Shown: piece by piece, positions 57,705-64,000 of the stretch
Layout of the letters: each line of letters begins with the position of its first letter
How positions within the stretch are numbered: the first letter of the stretch is position 1
NCBI RefSeq assembly: GCF_905220415.1
Contig: NC_059561.1
Span: 3,302,001-3,366,000, forward strand
Reading direction: 5' to 3'
Length of the DNA stretch: 64,000 bases
Source of the DNA: Colias croceus
Taxonomy: Eukaryota > Arthropoda > Insecta > Lepidoptera > Pieridae
Notes under the pieces: generated by a model
The model's input: the letters and a program-made list of their open reading frames with translations, nothing else
The model's database searches: none
What the model was told of the DNA's origin: nothing
Translations under genes and position numbers: made by a program

Positions 57705-58070
57705 GCTTTTTAACACGCTTTTATTAGCTTCACCTGTATGTTTGTAACCGACTCCTTTACGCTCAATTTTGACCTACTTTCAACGTACAGATTTAATTCA
57801 AACTTTGTACACTTATCAAGGATCGGTGACAACACGATATTGTATGAAATTATCGTGTTTACGTATTTTTTATTTTTTAAGCTATTGCAAAGCTTCTATC
57901 GCGGGCCTTGAGCGCGGGGACCGAATCGAGAAATTCCGTAACGAAAAATCCTCACGCTCCCCACTCCGACAGGCGGAGGTGTGGCTTGAAGGCATGCTAT
58001 GCAATACTTTACCGCGGCAGTCCCCGAGTGCCACACGTTGTTTTTTAATTATATTAATAATTATTTCGTA
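57705..58070 (+). repeat. Unclassified dispersed repeat, copy 2, with GC-rich end
   Basis: The first 165 bases match the split copy at 25727. It then continues into a GC-rich block (57890-58040: 'gcgggccttgagcgcgggga', 'tccgacaggcggaggtgtgg') not seen at the other copy. No ORF with recognisable product. Confidence 0.5.
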
Positions 58071-59223
58071 GAAACCGCTTTCCAAACCGTAACGATTTAT
58101 TATGACGAATAAATCACTTCTCCAATAAGTCTAGCTGACTAAATAAATGTACGAGTTTGTACAAAGATACGTGTAGATTTTATGAACATTAGATATGTCA
58201 CATTTATTTCACCCATTTCTCGTCAAATAAGTAGGTATTGCGTGGGAAGTGCTAAAAGATTTTTTATGTATGTACAATAAAGAAAAATACCTCACGCTCT
58301 CGTAAAAATAATGTGATGTTTTTCCACTCCATTTAGGTATGCGAAGGTTTTTATTTTATAGTATACCAAATGCTATTTCGTAAGGGAATTATTTATACTA
58401 ATATTTTTCGTAAACAATGGACTATTGTTAATTATTTAAAATAAGAATTTAAAAAATATATTTATGAGTTTTCAATCTATAGTGGTTTAAAGTTAACTCA
58501 AAAATGGAGCATTTTCGTAAATTTTCTAAAAAATCTTAGAGAAAGTGTAAGAAATGTTATAGTATGTTATATATATTCGTGATCTACTCAATAAGCTCTT
58601 TCATTTGATACCACACACGACATGTTTTGGAAATTTTTATTTTTTTCTTTGTATGCCATATTGAATTACCGGGGTGGGGGGAGGGGGACCACAAAACTGG
58701 TTGGCAACATCTGTCTATAGGATGTCTGGGATCTATACAATATATATCAGAAGTCAGATTTAGGTCCGCTATTTTTGCAAACGAACATCTTCTTGGAGCC
58801 TGCTCTATATAGTGCTATCTATCGACATATAGGCGAGTAGGTATATTATGTGATGATGCTTTAGTGTACGGAAACAACCACGTTACATAGAGCTCTATTT
58901 TTTATGATTTCATATGTTTTCTTATATTATGTTGTTAATAATTATTGACTATACAGTTTATAAAACACACGTACAGAATACAGATACGAGAGTAAAGATT
59001 ATTATATTGAATACCTTTTTATTAAATGTCTAGACCAACGAATAAATATATAACTATGTATAAGAATGTATTTATGAATTAACACTTACTTAGTCTGCAA
59101 ATTTTTTTTCGTGTCTTGTAAAAAAATATACTGAATCATTACCACTTTTTGGAGCCAAATACATATTGTTTTGATTATCTTCAACATAATATAATATGAC
59201 TGTTTATTACAATATACCCATCA
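58071..59223. other. Spacer with an unassigned non-AT-rich block
   Basis: 58480-58850 contains 'ataagctctttcatttgata', a G-rich run 'ggggtggggggaggggga' (58671-58688) and 'catcttcttggagcctgctc'. It looks less random than the surroundings but I cannot name it. Confidence 0.35.
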
Positions 59224-59400
59224 TCTTAATATATATAAATCTCGTGTCACAATGTTTGTCCTCAATGGACTCCTAAACCACTTAACCGATTATAATAAAA
59301 TTCGCACACCATGTGCAGTTCGATCCAACTTGAGAGATAGGATAGTTTAAATCTCAAATCGTTTTAGAGAAAGCGGGCGAAGCCGCGGGCGGTAAGCTAG
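59224..59400 (+). mobile_element. Helitron-like copy, family H
   Basis: TCTTAATATATATAAATCTC start, body 'cctcaatggactcctaaacc', hairpin gcgggcgaagccgcgggcgg, ends taagCTAG then T. Same 3' module as A and B on another body. Confidence 0.75.
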
Positions 59401-60858
59401 TATAGTTATAAATTAAGGCAAGTATATCGTACACAGGTATATTCATAATTTCTAGTGTAAGCAATATCGTTTCAAATAATAATTACACATGGTACATAGT
59501 AGTTTAATATTAAACTGTATGTTGGTACACCATTTAATGTATAATGAATCTGTATGAATATAATGTATTTGGCTTTGCTTGTAATAAACTGTAAGATATG
59601 AAAAATTATTCAATTAATCGACCATCATTGAAGACTGTTAAAGATTCATAAACTTAAAAATGAAACAACAATATAATGAAAAAAGGCTCTATCAAGAATA
59701 ATAGCTCTCTGCTGATGAAACAAACTGTTCTATAGCTATGAATTTATCCGTTACAAACACAAAAAAAATCTCCTCTTTCTTATAAACCGGTGGTGTCAGA
59801 TGGAAACTACACCATGATGTCATCAGGGATAACGTGTATATCCAACTGTGAAATTATTTTCCAAATCGGTCCAATTGTTCCTTAGATTAGCGTGTTCAAA
59901 CAAGCAAACAAACCATTCACCTCTGTTTGTAATTGTAATGGATAAAATAAAAGCTAGGTGCAGAAAGTTATAGATTTCAATTTTTTTTATTTTAAATTTC
60001 ATTCCTTTTAAAGGGATAATTTTTGCATGTTGCTATTTTTCAATGCAATTTCTAAGCTCCATATAAATATACAAATTTCTAAAACCATTTTATTTTTACA
60101 ATAAAACAAATTTAATTTGAAGATTTAACATGTCAGCTGTTGACATCCGGGACAGGTTTCCCCATTCACAATATATTAAAGGGAATATGTTGATATATTT
60201 GCATGAAGCTTTTAATGTAAGCTTGCTTTGAATACACTTTATATGACAGTACTTACTGATTTAGTATATTGATTTTTATTTACATTTGCAGAGTATTTCT
60301 ATGTAATGTTATATCTTATGATGTACTTATAGGATGTAACTTAAGTTCTTGCTAGGATAGAATATGAATCTATACGAATGTTATAAAGCCGAAGAGATTG
60401 TTTGCTAGTGCTTTGCTAGTGCAATACTTACTCTAAAAAAAATTTCAAACTCAAACATTTATTTAGTCAATGACACTTATTCTAGAAGCACTTTTGTATG
60501 GTCATAACAGTTTTAACCACCGATTTGTAAAACAATATCTATAGAGATTTCCATTCCCATTTTTCTCTTCTTTGTTCTTTTATACATTCAAGTTTAAAAA
60601 ATCAGACATGCAGTGTAATTATTAATTTGATATTTGCCGATTTAAGAAACAAGAAAAGAGGTTAACGAACTCAGAGGTTGGCCAAGAAAGAGATTTTCAG
60701 AGAGCTTTTTCTACGAAGAAATAAAATCTTATTATTGTGAAATTATTACACCTCTTTAGATATAACATTAATAACGTACATGTTCGTGTCATTGCTTGTT
60801 TCTTTATTTTTATTTTATTTTCAAACTAACATATTTAATTATCGTCTTGCTTTACAAA
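59401..60858. other. AT-rich spacer with decayed repeats
   Basis: 59800-59940 is a decayed minus-strand Helitron body ('ttccaaatcggtccaattgt', 'gcgtgttcaaacaagcaaac'). 60370-60405 is a family C 5' end ('tataaagccgaagagattgt'). Otherwise nothing. Confidence 0.45.
60442..60546 (-). repeat. Decayed LINE 3' UTR fragment
   Basis: 'tttcaaactcaaacatttat', 'tctagaagcacttttg' and 'aaccaccgattt' match the 52264 and 26352 LINE tails in order, with many changes. Confidence 0.65.
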
Positions 60859-61065
60859 TCCATACTAATATTATAAATGCGAAAGTAACTCTGTCTGTCT
60901 GTCTGTTACTCAATAACGCCTTAACTACTGAACCAATTTGCTTGAAATTTGGTATAGAGATATTTTGATACCCGAGAAAGGACATAGGATAGGATTTATC
61001 CCGGAAATCCTACGGGAACGGGTTTTTCTTTGAAAACGCGGGTGAAGCCGCGGGCGGAAAGCTAG
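60859..61065 (+). mobile_element. Helitron family A, complete
   Basis: TC after host A, CTAG before T; a deletion removes 'gggaactatgc' in the 3' part. Confidence 0.85.
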
Positions 61066-61956
61066 TCTGTAATATGTTTTCTGGAAACGTCAGGATGATA
61101 ATATAATGAATAAAATTGCGTTTAAAATAAATTAGTCTTTAATTTTTAAATGTTTTCTTGAATCATAAATTAGTTATCTTTATGATATTTCTTAGGATAA
61201 ATATTTAAATCAGAATTTTAAAATTTTTCATTGTTTTCTCGGTTTATAAACGAGTTTTATTAGAATGCTTGCGGCGATGAAGCGTTGCCAAAAAAGTGAT
61301 TGGGGAAACTGTTATTGAAATAAAATTGATTTAAAAAGCTATTTATAAAATGTATTTAGAGTCTTTCCGTGTCAAATATTTATGATTTATGTTGCAACTG
61401 GCTTCGATTTCAAAGGTGATTTTCTTAACTACTACATTACTAATTGTAATGTTTTTATATTTAATTAGTTATTTAGTTTGCTCTACATAATAAACAAGTA
61501 CCTACAATTACTTTATAAATCTTTCAAGTACTCAAAACTTCGTAGAATATAGTTAATTTTCTACATGAAATTATATCAAGTTTATTACTATAAAAAAAAA
61601 TCATTTTCTATGTAGTTACTGAGTATTCTTATAAAAATATAATATTTACGATATTTTGGCGAGCTCAACTATAGGGATAATCCGTATAGTTAAGCTTTTT
61701 ATACACATGTGTCAAACGAAGGTAAATCTAAAAAAGTTTTCGAAACCAAAAATACATATAAATGTATAATATTACATTATAATGTATTGTGCCAAAAGTT
61801 GTGTATGTTTTTTATTATTTATATAACACCTTTCTTATCAAATACTGAACTTTATGTGCTACGCAAGAAAACCCGGCTGAAGTTCATAGTAATTGTTGTT
61901 TGGTTGTTTGTTTGTTTTAACGTGCTAATTTGTCCGATTAATATCGAGGAATGCTT
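61066..61956. other. AT-rich spacer; family C fragment at its end
   Basis: 61895-61955 ('tttgtttgttttaacgtgct', 'taatatcgaggaatgct') looks like a deleted family C Helitron into which the next LINE's poly(A) end inserted. Nothing else recognised. Confidence 0.4.
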
Positions 61957-61957
61957 A

Positions 61958-64000
61958 TTTTTTTTTTTTTTTTTTTTTTTTTTTTATTTTATTAAGGCTC
62001 ATTAGCAGCTGTACATCAATATTTACATAAAAAATACACAAAAAATATGGGACGTGATGACAACTAATAAAAAATGAGCACTGCATGCACTACAAAAATT
62101 ACAAAAAAACAATAATAATAAAAATAAACAGATTAACTAAATACATTTTAACTTATAAATTACATTTTAAAATAATCACTTGATAAAACTTAAATAACAA
62201 TATATCAATCAAATGAAATAAAATTAATTGAAATCTAAACAAATAAAATTAAAACGTTACCTTAAAATTGACTACATAATATTATATAAAATTCAAAGTA
62301 AATAATTAATATAAAGTGTAGAATTAATTCATTTTCCAACATAAATAAACAACAACATCATGTATAAAAGAGAGGTAGGTACCTAGTATAATAAAACACT
62401 GACATGGTTGATCGCTTACATCGTCTGTTTAAATTTTCCAATATTATCAAAATGTATATCTAGTGTATGATTTACTATTCGATTGTAATTTCTACATATT
62501 CTTGGTATGGGAGAGAAGGAACCCAAAGTGGTCCTCATGATAGGCACCGATAATAGTGGGATCGGTTTACGTGGAAATTTACTAGGCGTCCGGAATCCAA
62601 TCAGAGAAAGCAATTGGGGGCAGTCAATATGATTTCTAATTAGTTTGTATAAAAATAAAATATCAAAATTGTCGCGCCTTTTCTCTAAAGAAACCATTCC
62701 AAAATATTCCAAACGCTTAGAGTACGAAATCAGACTTTTACTAATGTTTTGACTGTAAGCAAGGTGCCATATAAACCTTTTTTGCACGCGCTCTAATCGA
62801 AGTGAATGTGTAGCAAAGTGAGGGCGCCACACTACAGAGCAGTATTCTAATACATTACGTACAAAGGTATTATAAAGGATAATCTTAGTCTTAGGACATT
62901 TGAATAATCTTGCGTTTCTGATTACGAACCCGAGCATCTGGTTGGCCCTCTTTACAACGTTTTCAATGTGTTCTAGAAAAGTAAATTTTTTATCAAAAGT
63001 AACGCCCAAATCTTTTATACTATCCACTCTCCCTAATTCTTGATTATTGGCATAATATTTTGAGTTAATGGCAACATGTTTACGTGAAAAAGTTATATAT
63101 GAGCATTTTCCTATATTCAGCTTCATGCCATTTGATTTACACCAATTTACAAGGTTATTAAAGTCCTCTTGAAGAAGAAAAGTGTCCTCAATACGAGTTA
63201 TTACACGCATAAATTTCAGATCGTCCGCAAACAGGTATGGTGTGGAGTTACGGAAACAGCTAACAATGTCATTAATAAATATATTAAATAACACGGGGCC
63301 TAAGTGCGAGCCTTGTGGTACGCCAGATCTGATGCTATAATACGGAGAATCGAACCCATTTACTACCACGTAGAATGCACGTGAGTGCAAATAACTACCC
63401 AACCATTTCAAAAGCGACCCAGAAAAACCAATTGTAGCTAGTTTGTGAAGTAAAATATTGTGAGGAACCATGTCAAACGCCTTTTTAAAATCGGTGTATA
63501 TGACGTCGACTTGCTGTTTGCGGTCTATGGCAGAAATAATATTTTGTGAAAAATGAACTAGGTTAGTTACTGTGGAACGAGCCTTAGTGAATCCATGCTG
63601 ACTGTCCGTTAAATATTTTTTAAAGTGGTTTTGAATGAAAGGTAATGTGCAAATTTCAAACACCTTGGAAAACGTCGATATAATTGAAATTGGTCTATAG
63701 TTACGAACTGAGCCACTATCCCCATTTTTAAAGATCGGAACAACCTTGGCGGACTTCCATTGAATAGGAAATTCTCCGGAAGTAAGGGATTCATTAAAAA
63801 TTAACCACAGAGGCAATGAAAGGAGATCTGCACATTCAACTAAAAATATAGGAGGAATTCCATCAGGCCCAGCACCTTTTGACCTGTCTAACGATTTAAG
63901 AGCTTCCCTAATTCTTTTACGTTCAATAAACAAAGAACCAAGGTTGTCACAGGCATTTGTAGGGACTTGTTGTGTAAAAGAAATCGAGGTCTCTGTTTCA
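61958..64000 (-). mobile_element. Poly(A) LINE, minus strand, 5' end off window
   Basis: A run of 28 T (61958-61985) is the poly(A) end. A 430-base 3' UTR and a long ORF2 follow on the minus strand to the edge. The poly(A) tail and RT motifs separate it from the CR1-like LINE at 1-4573. Confidence 0.88.
62416..63999 (-). CDS. LINE reverse transcriptase, partial ORF2
   Basis: An uninterrupted 527-codon frame enters from the right edge and stops at 62416-62418. In order: 'SKGAGPDGIPPIFLVE', 'VVPIFKNGDSGSVRNYRPI', 'QHGFTKARSTVTN', motif A 'YTDFKKAFDMVPH', 'GVPQGSHLGPVLF', and 'LFADDLKF' as catalytic box, then the thumb and 'LEYCSVVWRPH', 'LERVQKRFIWHL'. These are Jockey-superfamily RT features; catalytic Asp residues are all present. 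The endonuclease should lie beyond the window. No stop or frameshift within the visible part, so the copy may be recent. Confidence 0.88.
   Translation of the reverse strand, partial: ETETSISFTQQVPTNACDNLGSLFIERKRIREALKSLDRSKGAGPDGIPPIFLVECADLLSLPLWLIFNESLTSGEFPIQWKSAKVVPIFKNGDSGSVRNYRPISIISTFSKVFEICTLPFIQNHFKKYLTDSQHGFTKARSTVTNLVHFSQNIISAIDRKQQVDVIYTDFKKAFDMVPHNILLHKLATIGFSGSLLKWLGSYLHSRAFYVVVNGFDSPYYSIRSGVPQGSHLGPVLFNIFINDIVSCFRNSTPYLFADDLKFMRVITRIEDTFLLQEDFNNLVNWCKSNGMKLNIGKCSYITFSRKHVAINSKYYANNQELGRVDSIKDLGVTFDKKFTFLEHIENVVKRANQMLGFVIRNARLFKCPKTKIILYNTFVRNVLEYCSVVWRPHFATHSLRLERVQKRFIWHLAYSQNISKSLISYSKRLEYFGMVSLEKRRDNFDILFLYKLIRNHIDCPQLLSLIGFRTPSKFPRKPIPLLSVPIMRTTLGSFSPIPRICRNYNRIVNHTLDIHFDNIGKFKQTM

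Noticed and set aside
57890..58070. GC-rich block as a coding exon
   Set aside because: Frames across it give no recognisable peptide and it is continuous with a dispersed repeat.
56187..61065. Next dpr exon between 56 and 64 kb
   Set aside because: No phase-1 acceptor followed by a plausible Dpr C-terminal sequence was found; the exon probably lies beyond the window.

Overview
The window is eukaryotic, AT-rich, intron-bearing DNA, almost certainly from a moth or butterfly. Two things point there: dozens of short repeats with the ends of lepidopteran Lep1-type Helitrons, and the only cellular gene, a Dpr-type immunoglobulin cell-surface gene as found in insects. No bacterial features are present. 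Everything outside that gene is transposon sequence, decayed repeat, or unassigned AT-rich spacer.

Layout. 1-4573 is a LINE (+) with an ORF1 cut by the window edge, an uninterrupted ORF2 (endonuclease plus reverse transcriptase) and a structured 3' UTR. It lies in the remains of a Helitron. 4.6-35 kb has no recognisable cellular gene. It holds Helitron relics, three elements flanked by plausible target duplications (397-bp inverted-repeat element at 12.3 kb, piggyBac-like at 22.3 kb, Harbinger-like at 27.4 kb), a tRNA-derived SINE at 29.0 kb, and a hAT-like MITE inside a Helitron at 30.8 kb. 35.3-55.9 kb carries six consecutive coding exons (+) of a dpr gene: signal peptide, a long hydrophilic linker, and two Ig domains. 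Splice phases match throughout and the predicted product reads 393 residues without interruption. The C-terminal exon is not seen. Its introns hold a second hAT-like MITE, Helitrons, an unclassified inverted array of CTCGAG motifs (49.4-50.6 kb), and a three-level nest (LINE, long-TIR element, dead mariner) at 52.3-55.5 kb. 56-64 kb is repeats and spacer, ending with a second LINE (-) whose frame runs off the right edge.

Helitron nomenclature used below (bodies differ, ends are shared): elements start TC (usually TCCATACTAATATTATAAA or TCACTACATAGTATAAAAC) and end in a GC-rich hairpin about 10 nt before CTAG. Well-preserved copies sit between host A and T. Family A: body with 'tctgtctgtctgttactcaa' and '..cccacgggaacgggaact..'. 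B: '..aagtcgctttctctgtccc..'. C: 'gctgaagagtttgtttgttt' and '..taagaccaacaggagcgg..', ending cacagCTAG. D: ends ggggcggaccgCTAG. E to H are single copies with other bodies. '+' means TC to CTAG runs left to right.

How the parts relate: the dpr product would be an extracellular recognition protein. In flies, Dpr proteins bind DIP partners to specify neuronal contacts. The mobile elements are passengers; none interrupts a coding exon, though several lie within 100-250 bp of splice sites. All element assignments come from ends, target duplications and visible motifs only; no database search was possible.
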